A stretch of 64,000 nt of DNA from the NCBI GenBank assembly GCA_002691205.1, contig NZHD01000009.1:1-64000 (forward strand). Reading direction: 5' to 3'. The notes below the pieces were generated by a model that saw only the letters and a list, made by a program, of their open reading frames with translations, was not told where the DNA came from and searched no databases. Both the position numbers and the translations under genes were made by a program. The DNA comes from Deltaproteobacteria bacterium. GTDB taxonomy: Bacteria; Myxococcota_A; UBA9160; UBA4427. Positions 29,479 through 39,555 of the stretch are shown here, in pieces (position 1 is the stretch's first letter; every line of letters begins with the position of its first letter).

Positions 29479-30468
29479 ATGCTGATTAAAAAGACACAAT
29501 CGATTCGAGAAAATGAAGTCACAAGTCAGGAGGACTACCTCCGTCGTCGCGACTTTCTGAAAAGCTCGGCAATCGCTGGATCCATGGCCGCCGTGGGCCT
29601 TCCCTTGCTGTCATCTTGCATGGCCGAACAGGAAGCGACGGCCGAGAGTTCACCCTCGCCTGTCAGCCCTCTCTCCAATGTGATTCCAGCACCCCCTCAA
29701 TATTCCATCGCCAAGAGTAAGATCACTCCCGAATGGGAAGCCACGCACTACAACAATTTTTATGAACTCGGCACGAGCAAGGAAGACCCCGCACGTAATG
29801 CGCATTTTTTAAAAACAAAACCCTGGTCGGTGGCCATTGAGGGCGAGGTCGAAAAACCAGGCCAAGTCCCTCTTGAAACACTGCTCCGCCCCCACCCTTT
29901 AGAGGAGCGCATCTACCGGCTCCGCTGTGTCGAGGCTTGGTCTATGGTGATCCCGTGGATTGGAATCCCGCTGGGTCAGGTACTCAAACAATTCAATCCA
30001 ACATCAAAGGCCCGCTACGTCGCTTTCGAAACCCTTTACGACCCCAAGCAACTCCCTGGCCAAAAGACCAGGGCTCTCTCATGGCCTTACCGAGAAGGCC
30101 TCCGCATCGACGAAGCCATGAATCCATTGACCCTCCTAGCGGTGGGAATGTATGGAAACACGCTTCCCGGGCAAAATGGCGCACCCATTCGCCTCGTCGT
30201 TCCCTGGAAGTATGGCTTCAAAAGTATTAAATCCATCGTTAAAATCAGACTGCAAGAAGACCAACCCATGACGAGTTGGAACGACGAAAATTCTCGTGAA
30301 TACGGTTTCTACGCCAACGTCAATCCAGAGGTCTCACATCCGAGGTGGAGCCAGGCCCGAGAACGAAGAATCGGCGACTGGACAAAGCGACCAACTCTTC
30401 CTTTCAATGGCTATGCGGACGAGGTGGCCGGTCTTTACGCGGGCATGGATCTGAGACGGTCTTTCTAA
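29479..30468 (+). CDS. msrP: Periplasmic methionine-sulfoxide reductase, molybdopterin subunit
   Basis: MsrP repairs oxidised methionines in envelope proteins using molybdopterin. The 329-residue protein has a Tat signal ([10 protein letters not shown], about 22-31). The SUOX-like fold has the Mo-ligating Cys150 in YRLRCVEAW and the family's substrate-site residues after it. msrQ begins two bases after its stop, so the pair is operonic. The N-terminal about 20 residues before the twin arginines are longer than usual. Confidence 0.95.
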   Translation: MLIKKTQSIRENEVTSQEDYLRRRDFLKSSAIAGSMAAVGLPLLSSCMAEQEATAESSPSPVSPLSNVIPAPPQYSIAKSKITPEWEATHYNNFYELGTSKEDPARNAHFLKTKPWSVAIEGEVEKPGQVPLETLLRPHPLEERIYRLRCVEAWSMVIPWIGIPLGQVLKQFNPTSKARYVAFETLYDPKQLPGQKTRALSWPYREGLRIDEAMNPLTLLAVGMYGNTLPGQNGAPIRLVVPWKYGFKSIKSIVKIRLQEDQPMTSWNDENSREYGFYANVNPEVSHPRWSQARERRIGDWTKRPTLPFNGYADEVAGLYAGMDLRRSF

Positions 30469-30469
30469 A

Positions 30470-31105
30470 ATGCCGCGCGCCAAAACAGGCCAGATGATCA
30501 CCGTTCTGGTCGCGATGATTCCCTTGCTCGGCCTCGTTCTCGGCCTACTCACTGGCCGACTCGGGGCCGAACCGGTTGAAGCGATCACGCATGAGACGGG
30601 GGAGTGGGCATTACGCCTTCTCATCCTCACACTCCTCATTACCCCTCTGCGTCAATTTTTTGGCTGGAACGCGCTCGCTCCCTACCGACGTACTCTTGGC
30701 CTTCTGTGCTTCTTTTATGCGGCACTGCACTTCGCCACCTTTTTAACCTTCGACCTAAGCTGGCGAATCGATGATCTCCTCACAGAGATCCGAGAGCGTC
30801 CATATATTACGGTGGGCTTCTTTTCATTCATGATTCTGTGTGCGCTGGCGATCACTTCGACGCGAGGCTGGATCAAAAGGCTCGGCCGATCATGGCTCCG
30901 ACTCCATCGCCTTGTCTATCTCGCCCTTGTTCTCGCAGTCGTCCACTTCCTCTGGCTGGTTAAAGTCGACCGTCTCGAACCCTTGGTTTACGCAGCGATC
31001 GCCTCCGCGCTCCTGGCATGGAGGCTCCCGCTTCTATTCGGGCGAAGACCCCTCACTTATGCCACGCTACGCCGACCGGGGGAAAAAGCCCAAAAATCCG
31101 CTTGA
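30470..31105 (+). CDS. msrQ: Heme-binding electron donor to MsrP (ferric-reductase-like membrane protein)
   Basis: MsrQ passes electrons from the quinone pool or flavin reductase to MsrP. The 211 residues form about six membrane helices. Likely heme-binding histidines include those in ALHFATF, LHRLVYL and VVHFLWL. It follows msrP by one nucleotide. The size and pattern fit the YedZ/MsrQ family. Confidence 0.94.
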   Translation: MPRAKTGQMITVLVAMIPLLGLVLGLLTGRLGAEPVEAITHETGEWALRLLILTLLITPLRQFFGWNALAPYRRTLGLLCFFYAALHFATFLTFDLSWRIDDLLTEIRERPYITVGFFSFMILCALAITSTRGWIKRLGRSWLRLHRLVYLALVLAVVHFLWLVKVDRLEPLVYAAIASALLAWRLPLLFGRRPLTYATLRRPGEKAQKSA

Positions 31106-31141
31106 CCATCTTTAACACCCTAATTCATTGAGGCGACCGAC

Positions 31142-32392
31142 GTGAGCAGCGACGAAAACACAGGTTCTGGCGAAACTCCAGAGAACAAGATCGAAACCCA
31201 CCCTGCAAAAGAGGCCTCCGGAAGTTACGAATCCGAGATCCAGCGCATGCATGTCGGGGGACGAGAGTTTGTTCTCGTGGGTACGGCTCACATTTCCCAA
31301 CAATCGGTGGATCTCGTTCGACAGGTCATTGAAGGGGAACGCCCTGATAGTGTCTGCGTCGAACTCGATCCTCAGCGCTTTGAAGCGCTGTCAAAAGAGC
31401 AGAGCTTTCAGGCACAGGACCTCCGAACCATTATCCGCAACAAACAACTCGCCGCTCTCATGATGAATCTTATGCTCGCCAGCTACCAAAAACGCTTAGG
31501 CATGAAGCTCGGAGTAACGCCCGGGAGTGAGTTGCTTGAAGCCACTCGCGCGGCCGAGGAGTTGAACATTCCGTTGAGCTTATGCGATCGAGATATCCGA
31601 ATCACCTTAAGAAGAGCTTGGGGCTCGCTGTCTTTTTGGCGCAAAGGCGCAATGATTTCGAGCGTCTTCGCCAGCGCCTTTGATAATCCGGAAATCAGCG
31701 AAGAGGAACTCGCTCGCATTCGACAGCAGGACGTTTTGTCGGAACTCATGAAAGAGCTTGGCGAGACCATGCCGCAACTCAAAAACGCTCTCATCGACGA
31801 ACGTGACCTTTACCTCGCACAAAAAATCCGAGCCGCAGAAGGCCAGAAAATTGTGGCCGTGGTGGGTGCAGGACACATCGAGGGAATGTCGGCCGCCATT
31901 GCGGCTGATAAAGAAATTGACCTCTCGGACATTGAGGAAATTCCAACCACCTCGGGCCTATGGAAGGGAATTGGATGGGCCATCCCGGCCCTAATCCTGA
32001 GCTCAATCCTCTGGATTGGGTGGAGTCAAGGCTTTACCCAGGCTGGACACAACGCCCTATATTGGTTTGTGGCGAACGCCGTCCCCACTGGGATTGGCGC
32101 AGCCCTGGCGCTGGGCCACCCACTCACGGTGGCTGCCTCCTTTTTCGCGGCGCCCTTCACTAGCCTGACACCCGTCATCGGAGCCGGCTACGTGGCGGCT
32201 TTTGTTCAAGTCTGGTTTATGCCTCCCACCGTTCAGGAAATCCAGAACGTGGGAGAGGAGATGGGCACACCGATGAACTGGTGGCGAAACCATTTGCTCA
32301 GAATTCTGCTCGTCTTCATCCTGACCACCCTGGGGAGCGTCATCGGAACCTGGGTGGGCGGCGTCGAGGTCGTGAGCAACTTATTCGAATAG
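31142..32392 (+). CDS. TraB/GumN-type (TraB family) membrane protein
   Basis: This is a 416-residue protein from a GTG start. The N-terminal half is a TraB domain with the GTAHIS motif (about 41-46), CVELDPQRFEAL (about 75-86), and GAGHIEGM near 242. These carry the conserved His/Glu residues proposed as a metallohydrolase-like site. The C-terminal third has three to four membrane helices. Family members in bacteria and mitochondria have no firmly proven activity. It sits 36 bases after msrQ and may share the msrPQ transcript. Confidence 0.88.
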   Translation: MSSDENTGSGETPENKIETHPAKEASGSYESEIQRMHVGGREFVLVGTAHISQQSVDLVRQVIEGERPDSVCVELDPQRFEALSKEQSFQAQDLRTIIRNKQLAALMMNLMLASYQKRLGMKLGVTPGSELLEATRAAEELNIPLSLCDRDIRITLRRAWGSLSFWRKGAMISSVFASAFDNPEISEEELARIRQQDVLSELMKELGETMPQLKNALIDERDLYLAQKIRAAEGQKIVAVVGAGHIEGMSAAIAADKEIDLSDIEEIPTTSGLWKGIGWAIPALILSSILWIGWSQGFTQAGHNALYWFVANAVPTGIGAALALGHPLTVAASFFAAPFTSLTPVIGAGYVAAFVQVWFMPPTVQEIQNVGEEMGTPMNWWRNHLLRILLVFILTTLGSVIGTWVGGVEVVSNLFE

Positions 32393-32474
32393 CTCCTTTG
32401 CGCGTCCACGTTTTTAAACCCATTCGTGGCCCGGGCGAGCTGAATCCGCTGGAAATCAGAGCTAGCCTTCAGCT

Positions 32475-34211
32475 ATGTCCATGCCGTTTGCGATCGGCGA
32501 CCCGATCGGCCCTCTTTTAACTCTTTCTGCCGTAATCCTCGTAGGTGTCGCCTGCGGGGCCGGAGCTCGCCGGCTCGGGCTTCCCAGCGTAACGGGCCAG
32601 ATCATCGCCGGTCTGGCGATGGGGCAAGCAGGGCTCGCCGTCTTCTCTCCGGAGGACCTTCACGGCCTGGAGCCCCTCACACACCTCGCGCTGGGACTCA
32701 TCGCAGTCACCGTGGGCGCCCACCTGAACCTGCAGCGACTTCGCAATGCGGAGAGGAGACTCTTTTACCTTCTCTTAACGGAATCGGTCATCACTCCCGT
32801 CATTGTCTTTGCGGCACTCTTCCTGCTCCCCTCCAGCTCTGCTCGCCTCGCTTTGTTGCTCGCAACCATTTCGATCGCCACCGCGCCCGCAACAATCGTG
32901 GCCATTGTGAAAGAAACGCGCTCAAAAGGCGTCTTTGTCAAAACGCTTGTGGCCGCAGTCGCTCTCAATAACATGGCCTGCATCGTGCTTTTTGAGATCG
33001 CTCGAAACGTAAGCACCACGATCTGGGGATCCGCCGACGGATCTGTCCCTCTTGGGAGTGGAGTCGCCGAAAGCGCCCTCGCCGAACTGATGGTCTCAGT
33101 GGCCATTGGTGGAGGCGTTGCCATCGCGATGGATCGTTTTGCGCGCTTCGCCATCCATCGTGACAACCTCACCACCGGAGCCGTTCTCGCACTCATTTTC
33201 ACAACAGGGCTAGCCACCGCATTAGACACCTCACCCCTGCTCGCCTGCCTTGTCTTGGGCATGGTTCAAACCAATATCACTCGAACTCGCAGCCACCTTG
33301 TCGACTCTGTCTTTGCCGATTTCGAGCCGACGATTCTCGCTATCTTCTTCACCCTGGCCGGTCTCCATCTGACCACCGAGCATCTCGGTACAGCGAGCCT
33401 TCTCGCCGTGGCCTACTTCGTAGCTCGAGCGGTGGGGAAATTCTTTGCAGCCGACCTGGCAATGCGTCTCGCCCATGCCACCGAACGCGTCCGAAAGCAC
33501 CTAGGCATCGCTTTGGTTCCTCAAGCCGGCGTAGCGGTGGGACTCGTGATCGTCATCCAAAACGATCCGGCCTTCAGCGACATCGCTGGGCTGCTCAGCG
33601 CAATTGTTCTGTCCGTTGTGATGGTCAACGAAATCATCGGCCCTCTGCTCACGCGCTTCGCGCTCAGCCGAGCCGGCGAAATTGGAAAAGACCGCCTTCG
33701 ATTAATCGATTTCCTCCAAGAGGAAAATATCGTCACCCACTTCAGTGCCGATTCCAAGCAGGACGCCATCCTGAAGCTCACAGACCGACTGATTCGGAGC
33801 CATGGCCTCCATGATATCGACCGAGACGTGCTCACGGCCAGCATCTTGGATCGCGAAAACCAGACCTCCACCTGCCTAGGGGGCGGGCTCTCTGTCCCTC
33901 ACGGCATCCTTCCCGAGGGATATCCCATGGTCGGCGTCATGGCCCTCTCTCAAGAGGGCTTAAACTTCGACACGCCCGATGGTCAGCCTGTCCACTGCAT
34001 GGTTCTTCTGGGCACCTCTCCCGACGAGCGAGACCGACATCTCCAAGTCCTCGCCAGCCTCGCCCGAACCATCGGAATGGGCGTTGAACTGCAGGATCGG
34101 CTCTTTAACGCCAAGAGCGCCGCACATGCATATGAGATCCTTCACGGGGAGGAGTCAGAGGACTTCAACTACTTCCTAGAAGCGCCCACTGGGCCAACCG
34201 CCAAGACGTGA
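32475..34211 (+). CDS. Cation:proton antiporter fused to a PTS EIIA (Ntr/fructose-type) domain
   Basis: This is a 578-residue protein. Residues 1-395 are a CPA2 antiporter with about twelve helices and a LGLPSVTGQIIAGL start. Residues 425-565 form a PTS_EIIA_2 domain with the phosphorylatable His476 in GLSVPHGILPEG. The domain could regulate transport by phosphotransfer from HPr/NPr or by binding. It has no TrkA domains, unlike the antiporter at 17475. The chain of domains and His position are seen directly; the regulation is inferred. Confidence 0.9.
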   Translation: MSMPFAIGDPIGPLLTLSAVILVGVACGAGARRLGLPSVTGQIIAGLAMGQAGLAVFSPEDLHGLEPLTHLALGLIAVTVGAHLNLQRLRNAERRLFYLLLTESVITPVIVFAALFLLPSSSARLALLLATISIATAPATIVAIVKETRSKGVFVKTLVAAVALNNMACIVLFEIARNVSTTIWGSADGSVPLGSGVAESALAELMVSVAIGGGVAIAMDRFARFAIHRDNLTTGAVLALIFTTGLATALDTSPLLACLVLGMVQTNITRTRSHLVDSVFADFEPTILAIFFTLAGLHLTTEHLGTASLLAVAYFVARAVGKFFAADLAMRLAHATERVRKHLGIALVPQAGVAVGLVIVIQNDPAFSDIAGLLSAIVLSVVMVNEIIGPLLTRFALSRAGEIGKDRLRLIDFLQEENIVTHFSADSKQDAILKLTDRLIRSHGLHDIDRDVLTASILDRENQTSTCLGGGLSVPHGILPEGYPMVGVMALSQEGLNFDTPDGQPVHCMVLLGTSPDERDRHLQVLASLARTIGMGVELQDRLFNAKSAAHAYEILHGEESEDFNYFLEAPTGPTAKT

Positions 34212-34312
34212 ATCTGCTTAGGAGCTAAAGCCCCATACGCTCCGCCGTGGTAGAATTTCGCTTGCGCTCCCCCGGGCTAAATAGAAAAGGCTGACTCAGA
34301 AGCGGACAACAA

Positions 34313-34327
34313 AGCCCCATTGGGGCT
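34313..34327 (+). repeat. Hairpin before thyA
   Basis: The perfect 6-base arms AGCCCC and GGGGCT enclose a 3-base loop, about 45 bases before the thyA start. There is no clear T-run, so it is probably a weak terminator for the upstream antiporter gene or a leader hairpin of thyA. Confidence 0.4.
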
Positions 34328-34371
34328 GTCTTGATTCAAGCCCAATCATACAAGGGAGAGCCTGAAAGCCC

Positions 34372-35172
34372 ATGCGAGAGTATCTAGAACTGCTTGAAAG
34401 AGTCCTTGAAGAGGGAGCCTCTAAATCCGACCGCACGGGGACGGGCACGGTGAGCCTCTTTGGGGCCCAACTCCGCTTTAACCTGCAACGGGGCTTTCCC
34501 TTAGTAACCTCCAAGAAAGTCCACTTTAAGAGCGTGGCTCACGAACTTCTTTGGTTTATTTCTGGAGACTCAAACATCCGGTACCTCCAAGAGAACGGAG
34601 TCAGCATCTGGGATGAATGGGCCGACGAGGACGGAAACCTAGGTCCCGTGTATGGGAGTCAGTGGCGGTCTTGGCCCACCCCGACCGGATCCTCGAAAAG
34701 CGTCGACCAGTTGGCTGAAGTGATTGAACAAATTCGGACCAATCCCGACTCTCGCCGAATGATCGTGAGCGCTTGGAACGTGGCTGAAGTGCCCAATATG
34801 AAACTCCCGCCCTGCCATTTGCTGTTCCAATTTAACGTGACCCATGGAAAGCTCTCTTGCAGCATGTATCAAAGAAGCTGCGATCTCTTCCTTGGCCTGC
34901 CGTTTAACATTGCTTCCTACGCGCTGCTCGTACAGATGCTGGCCCAAGCGACCAACCTGCAACCCGGCGAACTCATTATCTCCATCGGGGATGCTCACAT
35001 TTACTCCAACCATATAGAGCAAGTTAAAACCCAACTGCTTAGAGAACCTCGAGCCCTCCCGACCCTTCGGCTCGACCCTTCGATCAAATCGGTCTTCGAC
35101 TTTCGCTACGAACACTTCCTTCTCGAAGGCTACGACCCTCACCCTCGAATTGCCGCTCCCATCGCGGTCTGA
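34372..35172 (+). CDS. thyA: Thymidylate synthase
   Basis: This enzyme converts dUMP to dTMP using methylenetetrahydrofolate. The 266 residues fit the family. The catalytic Cys148 lies in [10 protein letters not shown], and the [19 protein letters not shown] and GDAHIYSNH motifs are intact. It is followed three bases later by folA, which recycles the dihydrofolate it makes. GGGAGAG upstream supports the start. Confidence 0.97.
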   Translation: MREYLELLERVLEEGASKSDRTGTGTVSLFGAQLRFNLQRGFPLVTSKKVHFKSVAHELLWFISGDSNIRYLQENGVSIWDEWADEDGNLGPVYGSQWRSWPTPTGSSKSVDQLAEVIEQIRTNPDSRRMIVSAWNVAEVPNMKLPPCHLLFQFNVTHGKLSCSMYQRSCDLFLGLPFNIASYALLVQMLAQATNLQPGELIISIGDAHIYSNHIEQVKTQLLREPRALPTLRLDPSIKSVFDFRYEHFLLEGYDPHPRIAAPIAV

Positions 35173-35175
35173 TCG

Positions 35176-35685
35176 ATGCGTCTATCGATCGTCGTCGCCG
35201 CCTCAGAAAACAATGTGATCGGGTCCTCCGGTGGGATCCCATGGCGTCTGCGCGACGATCAGCTCTTTTTTAAGAACCTGACTTTGAACCATTGCATTCT
35301 CATGGGCCGCAAAACCCATGAATCCATCGGCCGACTCCTGCCCGGTCGAACCACCATTATCCTGTCTCAGCGCGAGGCCTATTCGGTCCCAGGCGCCCAT
35401 GTGGCCTACGACCTAAACGCGGCCGAAGAAATCGCTCTCGCTCTCGGGGAGGAGGAACTCTTCGTCGTTGGGGGCGAAGGGATCTACGCCCTTGCGCTTC
35501 CCCACGCCCAGCGCCTTTACCTCACCCGAGTCCACACTCATATAGAGGGAGACGTATCGTTGCCCGCCCCTCTCAATCTCGCTGAGGCCAACTTTCGGTG
35601 TCTCAAATCCGAGCCGCATGAAAAGGATGAACGCAACGAGTACGCCTACACGTTCGAGACCTGGGAGCGACACCAAAAAGACTGA
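35176..35685 (+). CDS. folA: Dihydrofolate reductase
   Basis: This enzyme reduces dihydrofolate to tetrahydrofolate with NADPH. The 169-residue protein has the family's N-terminus (SIVVAASENNVIG), GIPWRLRDD with the catalytic acidic residue, the GRKTHESIG cofactor loop and VVGGEGIY. It forms an operon with thyA. It is convergent with the zinc-ribbon gene at 35726. Confidence 0.96.
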   Translation: MRLSIVVAASENNVIGSSGGIPWRLRDDQLFFKNLTLNHCILMGRKTHESIGRLLPGRTTIILSQREAYSVPGAHVAYDLNAAEEIALALGEEELFVVGGEGIYALALPHAQRLYLTRVHTHIEGDVSLPAPLNLAEANFRCLKSEPHEKDERNEYAYTFETWERHQKD

Positions 35686-35725
35686 GGTGACGATCCCTCT
35701 TCCCCTTTGATCTCAGGCTTGCCCC

Positions 35726-36205
35726 TCAACCAAAGCTCAATCCACATTCAGCACATTCCATGGCTTCCACCGGAAGAACCGCACCGCACGCGGGACAAGC
35801 CTCATCGCCCTGGGCATCTGGAGCCGCCTCCAACTCAAGAGGCGCAAAAAGAAGCCGGTCGATGGAACGAGCGGCCTCAAGGTCTTCTGATTTCACCCAG
35901 GTGCCGTAGAGGTCTTCGCCGCCGAAACGACGCGGATCGATCCCGCCTTCTGACTCGCTGCGCCGGTCGGGCTCGACTCGATGAGGGATGGCCCCCTCTC
36001 CAAGTTTTTCCGACAAGGCGCGCGTCCACGGAAGCGGGCCCACGCGGACACAGTTCAACTCTGCGATCTCAGGAAAAGCCTCGGGAGCTACAGGCTCTGG
36101 GCGTTCACTCGGAGAAACGAGGCCCACATGGCAATCGGGGCACTCGTTCACACTCAGCGTGAATTCCCCCTCGCAAAGGGGACAAATCCGATACTCATGT
36201 TCCAT
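35726..36205 (-). CDS. Double zinc-ribbon protein with DUF2007-like middle
   Basis: This protein of about 159 residues has one zinc ribbon at each end (CPLCEGEF...CPDC near 8-25 and CPACGAVL...CAEC near 138-156). Between them is a ferredoxin-like segment (about 45-110) resembling the DUF2007 putative signal-transducing domain. ATG 36205 is chosen because AGGAG lies six bases upstream; an upstream start at 36256 has no such site. The role is unknown, perhaps binding of a small ligand or protein. It is divergent from hslO. Confidence 0.7.
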   Translation of the reverse strand: MEHEYRICPLCEGEFTLSVNECPDCHVGLVSPSERPEPVAPEAFPEIAELNCVRVGPLPWTRALSEKLGEGAIPHRVEPDRRSESEGGIDPRRFGGEDLYGTWVKSEDLEAARSIDRLLFAPLELEAAPDAQGDEACPACGAVLPVEAMECAECGLSFG

Positions 36206-36314
36206 CTTAAACTCCTGGAGTCCAGTCTTCGTTAGGGTGGCACACTCGGGCCCCAAACACCTGAATGAGACCCCCGCTTCTTTAAAAGGAGAGATACGGC
36301 TATAATGGAGTCCT

Positions 36315-37247
36315 GTGACTTCTCAATCTGAACAGCCCGACATGGAAGCCAGTGCGCGCCCCGCTGAACTGGTTCGCACAATCTCCCAACAGGGAGGCAT
36401 CTCGGTCAGAGTCTTGATTGGGAGCAATCTCATCGCCTGGGCCATGGCTTTACGAGACCTCGCCCCGACGGCCGCGAATGCGCTAGGACGGACTTTAATG
36501 GGCACTGTCTTGATCGCCGTCGGTGCAGCCGAGCGCTCAGAAGACGAGCCCGGAGAAAATGTTCAAGTTCAGCTGCGTGGAAACGGACCTCTTGGAAGCA
36601 TCGTGGCCATCTCAGATGCCGAGGGCCGAGTTCGAGGCACTGTTTCTGAGCCCGACGTTGACCTTCAATTGGCCGATGGGACGCCCGATGTAGCCCGCGC
36701 CATCGGGCTGGGTACGCTCACCGTCGTCCGCCACCGACCGGGCTGGGGCGAACCCTACTCGGGGAACGTGCCCCTCACCAGCGGCGAGGTCGCTGAAGAC
36801 CTCACCCTCTACCTCACCGAGAGCGAGCAGATCCCATCCGCCATGGGGCTGGGCGTGGCGATGGCCGACGACCGAACCGCGGTGCTGGGGGCTGGATTTC
36901 TTGTGCAAATTCTTCCGGGAGCCACCGACGAGGAAGTGGCCCAGGCCGAGGCCAATGTGAAGGCCCTTCCCAACCTCTCAGAACTCATCTTGCAAGGAGC
37001 GACCGGAGATGACCTTCTTGATGACCTCTTGAGAGGCCTCGGGGGCCGGGAGCGCCATTACTCTCAGCCTATCTTCCACTGCCCTTGTGACGGAGAACGC
37101 GCTTTACGCACTCTCGGGCTACTGGAACGAAGCACGCTTGAAGAGATCGTGGACAACCAGGAAACACAAGAAGTGCGTTGTCATTTTTGCGGGCAAAGAT
37201 ACGAATTCGGCGCCTCTCAGATTACGACCCTTCTTCCGCGCACATAA
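36315..37247 (+). CDS. hslO: Redox-regulated chaperone Hsp33
   Basis: Hsp33 is a holdase activated when its zinc cysteines are oxidised by hypochlorite or peroxide with heat. The 310-residue protein has the C-terminal zinc site CPC and CHFC (FHCPCDGER and VRCHFCGQRY). The preceding domain matches the family (ALGRTLMGTVLI). The start is GTG with GGAG four bases upstream. ATG 36342 is an alternative that would remove nine residues. A small tail-anchored gene follows 52 bases later. Confidence 0.95.
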   Translation: MTSQSEQPDMEASARPAELVRTISQQGGISVRVLIGSNLIAWAMALRDLAPTAANALGRTLMGTVLIAVGAAERSEDEPGENVQVQLRGNGPLGSIVAISDAEGRVRGTVSEPDVDLQLADGTPDVARAIGLGTLTVVRHRPGWGEPYSGNVPLTSGEVAEDLTLYLTESEQIPSAMGLGVAMADDRTAVLGAGFLVQILPGATDEEVAQAEANVKALPNLSELILQGATGDDLLDDLLRGLGGRERHYSQPIFHCPCDGERALRTLGLLERSTLEEIVDNQETQEVRCHFCGQRYEFGASQITTLLPRT

Positions 37248-37299
37248 CGGGCGTGGGCGCGCGCCGACCGCTAGTCTGCAGGCGCCGAGGGGAACAAAC

Positions 37300-37914
37300 G
37301 TGGCCGAACAAAGTCAAGCACACCAAACAGACTCTGAATCAGGTCGAGGCGGCTCTCAAGGCCAAGCGCCTATGCTTTCTCGCTACACGCGCCTCGCGAG
37401 CCCCCAGCCAACAAGCCGCCCGCCTGCCATGGATGTTGACTCTCGAGAAGTCCCAGCCGAACAAGGTCCAGAGAAGATTTCTCCGGTGGAGCGCCTTCCA
37501 ACCCATCCAAAACCGGCTTCTCAGGAGCTCAAAAGAAGCTCTTTTTGGAAGCGGATCGCTCTGCCTTTTAAGCAAAAAGATCCACGAGAAGCCCAAGATC
37601 CGGTGGCAGCTCCTGCGCCTCTTTCGCTTGAGCCTGTCCTGAACCGGATTCTCGCGCTTGAAAAGCAGCTGTCCGCCAATCAGAGCGCCACTGAAATTCG
37701 ATTGGAGCAGGTCGAAGAAAACCTGACGCGTCTTTGGGAGACCCAAGACGAATTGGCCCAAACGGAGCTTCGTGAGCGTTTGGCGGTGCTCCAGGCCAAT
37801 CAGGAGGAAATTGCGGATGCCCTCCACACCACCGGCCGAAACCTCATTTTACTCACCAGCACCGTCGCCGCCGCGCTGGCCGGCGGCGTTCTTGCGGTCG
37901 TTTTTCTCCTCTAA
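37300..37914 (+). CDS. Tail-anchored coiled-coil protein of unknown function
   Basis: This protein of about 204 residues starts at GTG with GAGGGGA upstream. A reading from 37087 would overlap hslO by 160 bases and is rejected. The first about 110 residues are polar and low complexity. Residues about 115-180 are a Glu/Gln-rich coiled coil. The protein ends with one membrane helix (LILLTSTVAAALAGGVLAVV) and almost nothing after it. It is therefore probably a C-tail-anchored inner-membrane protein with its bulk in the cytoplasm. The partner is unknown. Confidence 0.6.
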   Translation: MAEQSQAHQTDSESGRGGSQGQAPMLSRYTRLASPQPTSRPPAMDVDSREVPAEQGPEKISPVERLPTHPKPASQELKRSSFWKRIALPFKQKDPREAQDPVAAPAPLSLEPVLNRILALEKQLSANQSATEIRLEQVEENLTRLWETQDELAQTELRERLAVLQANQEEIADALHTTGRNLILLTSTVAAALAGGVLAVVFLL

Positions 37915-38078
37915 GAACCCACCTTGGAGAACCTGCAGGCTTCTCGCTCTCAGAAGCTGAAATTCAGCTTGACAGGGCCAGATCTGCTGGAACACTCTAT
38001 CCGCATAAACGAATGCTTTCATGCGCTGGAGCTGTCTAGCGCGTCTGAAGATCCATTCATAAGCCCAAGGGGAAACAC

Positions 38079-39530
38079 GTGAGTTCACTGGCCCAACTGC
38101 CCTTCAAAGTCGCCGACCTTAACGAAGCCGAATTCGGCCGCAAAGAGATCGGACTCGCCGAACATGAAATGCCTGGTTTGATGGCCCTCAGAGAGCGCTA
38201 CGCCGGTCAGCGCCCTCTTGAAGGGGCTCGAATTATGGGCAGTCTGCATATGACCGTCCAGACGGCCGTTCTCATCGAGACCCTGACCGACCTGGGGGCC
38301 GATGTCCGCTGGGTGAGCTGCAACATCTTTTCGACACAAGACCACGCGGCTGCCGCCGTGGCGGTGGGACCCAACGGAACCGTGGACGCGCCAGCCGGGA
38401 TTGCCGTTTACGCCTGGAAGGGCGAGACCCTAGAAGAGTATTGGGACTGCACCGAAGCGGCCCTCATGTGGCCCGATGGAGGCGGCCCTGAGTTGATCGT
38501 CGACGACGGTGGGGATGCGACCCTGTTGGTTCACAAAGCGGCGGAGTTTGAGGACGCGGGCAAGATCCCGAGCTTCAATTCCGAAACCGATGCCGAGGAA
38601 TGGGGTGTCATCCTAGGCCTCATCGAACGCACCCTCGAGGAGAACCCCGGCCTCTGGACGAAGATCGCCGCGGGCATGCGAGGCGTATCCGAAGAAACCA
38701 CCACCGGCGTGCACCGGCTCTACCAAATGGCAGAAAAGGGAGAGCTCCTCTTCCCGGCCATCAATGTCAACGACTCGGTGACCAAGAGCAAGTTTGACAA
38801 TGTCTACGGCTGCCGACACAGCCTTCCAGATGGCCTGATGCGAGCGAGTGACGTGATGCTTGGGGGCAAAGTGGCCGTGATCTGCGGCTTTGGCGAAGTC
38901 GGGAAAGGCTCCGCTCAAAGTCTGCGCGGTCAGGGATGCCGTGTCATTGTCACCGAAATTGATCCGATTTGTGCCCTTCAAGCGTCGATGGAAGGTTACG
39001 AAGTCACAACCCTTGAAGATGTTGTGGAAACCGCAGACATTTTCATAACCACCACTGGCAACTTTGACATCATCAAGGCCGAGCACATGGTTCGGATGAA
39101 AGACAAAGCCATTGTCGGCAACATCGGCCATTTCGACAACGAGATCGACATGGCGGGTTTGAAGAAGATTGAGGGAGTTGAGTGCATCAACATCAAACCT
39201 CAGTACGACCAATGGGTCTTCCCGGACGGCCACAGCGTCATGGTGTTGGCTGAGGGACGCCTCCTGAACCTCGGATGCGCCACCGGTCACCCTTCCTTTG
39301 TGATGAGTGCTTCGTTTACTAATCAGGTTCTCGCACAACTCGAACTCCATCTGAATGACGGCCAATACGAAAACGCGGTCTACATGCTGCCCAAGCACCT
39401 AGACGAAGAGGTGGCTCGACTTCACCTCGACCAGCTTGGGGTCAAACTCACTCAGCTCACACCTGAGCAAAGCGAGTACCTCGACATTCCGGTCGAAGGG
39501 CCTTACAAGCCAGAGCATTATCGCTACTAG
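38079..39530 (+). CDS. ahcY: S-adenosylhomocysteinase
   Basis: AhcY reversibly hydrolyses S-adenosylhomocysteine to adenosine and homocysteine in methyl-cycle recycling. The 483 residues include the substrate-binding motif [14 protein letters not shown] (about 86-99), the NAD-binding [17 protein letters not shown] (about 269-285) and the C-terminal KPEHYRY. It starts at GTG after AAGGGG. I found no SAH-riboswitch-like consensus in the 164-base leader. A strong intrinsic terminator ends the transcript. Confidence 0.96.
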   Translation: MSSLAQLPFKVADLNEAEFGRKEIGLAEHEMPGLMALRERYAGQRPLEGARIMGSLHMTVQTAVLIETLTDLGADVRWVSCNIFSTQDHAAAAVAVGPNGTVDAPAGIAVYAWKGETLEEYWDCTEAALMWPDGGGPELIVDDGGDATLLVHKAAEFEDAGKIPSFNSETDAEEWGVILGLIERTLEENPGLWTKIAAGMRGVSEETTTGVHRLYQMAEKGELLFPAINVNDSVTKSKFDNVYGCRHSLPDGLMRASDVMLGGKVAVICGFGEVGKGSAQSLRGQGCRVIVTEIDPICALQASMEGYEVTTLEDVVETADIFITTTGNFDIIKAEHMVRMKDKAIVGNIGHFDNEIDMAGLKKIEGVECINIKPQYDQWVFPDGHSVMVLAEGRLLNLGCATGHPSFVMSASFTNQVLAQLELHLNDGQYENAVYMLPKHLDEEVARLHLDQLGVKLTQLTPEQSEYLDIPVEGPYKPEHYRY

Positions 39531-39555
39531 ACTACGATCGGCGCAGAAACATACG

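Noticed and set aside
37087-37299. Long N-terminal extension of the tail-anchored gene overlapping hslO
   Set aside because: It would overlap the hslO coding end by 160 bases in another frame, and GTG 37300 has its own Shine-Dalgarno.
37915-38078. Possible SAH riboswitch before ahcY
   Set aside because: The region lacks the conserved SAH-riboswitch core segments that I looked for.
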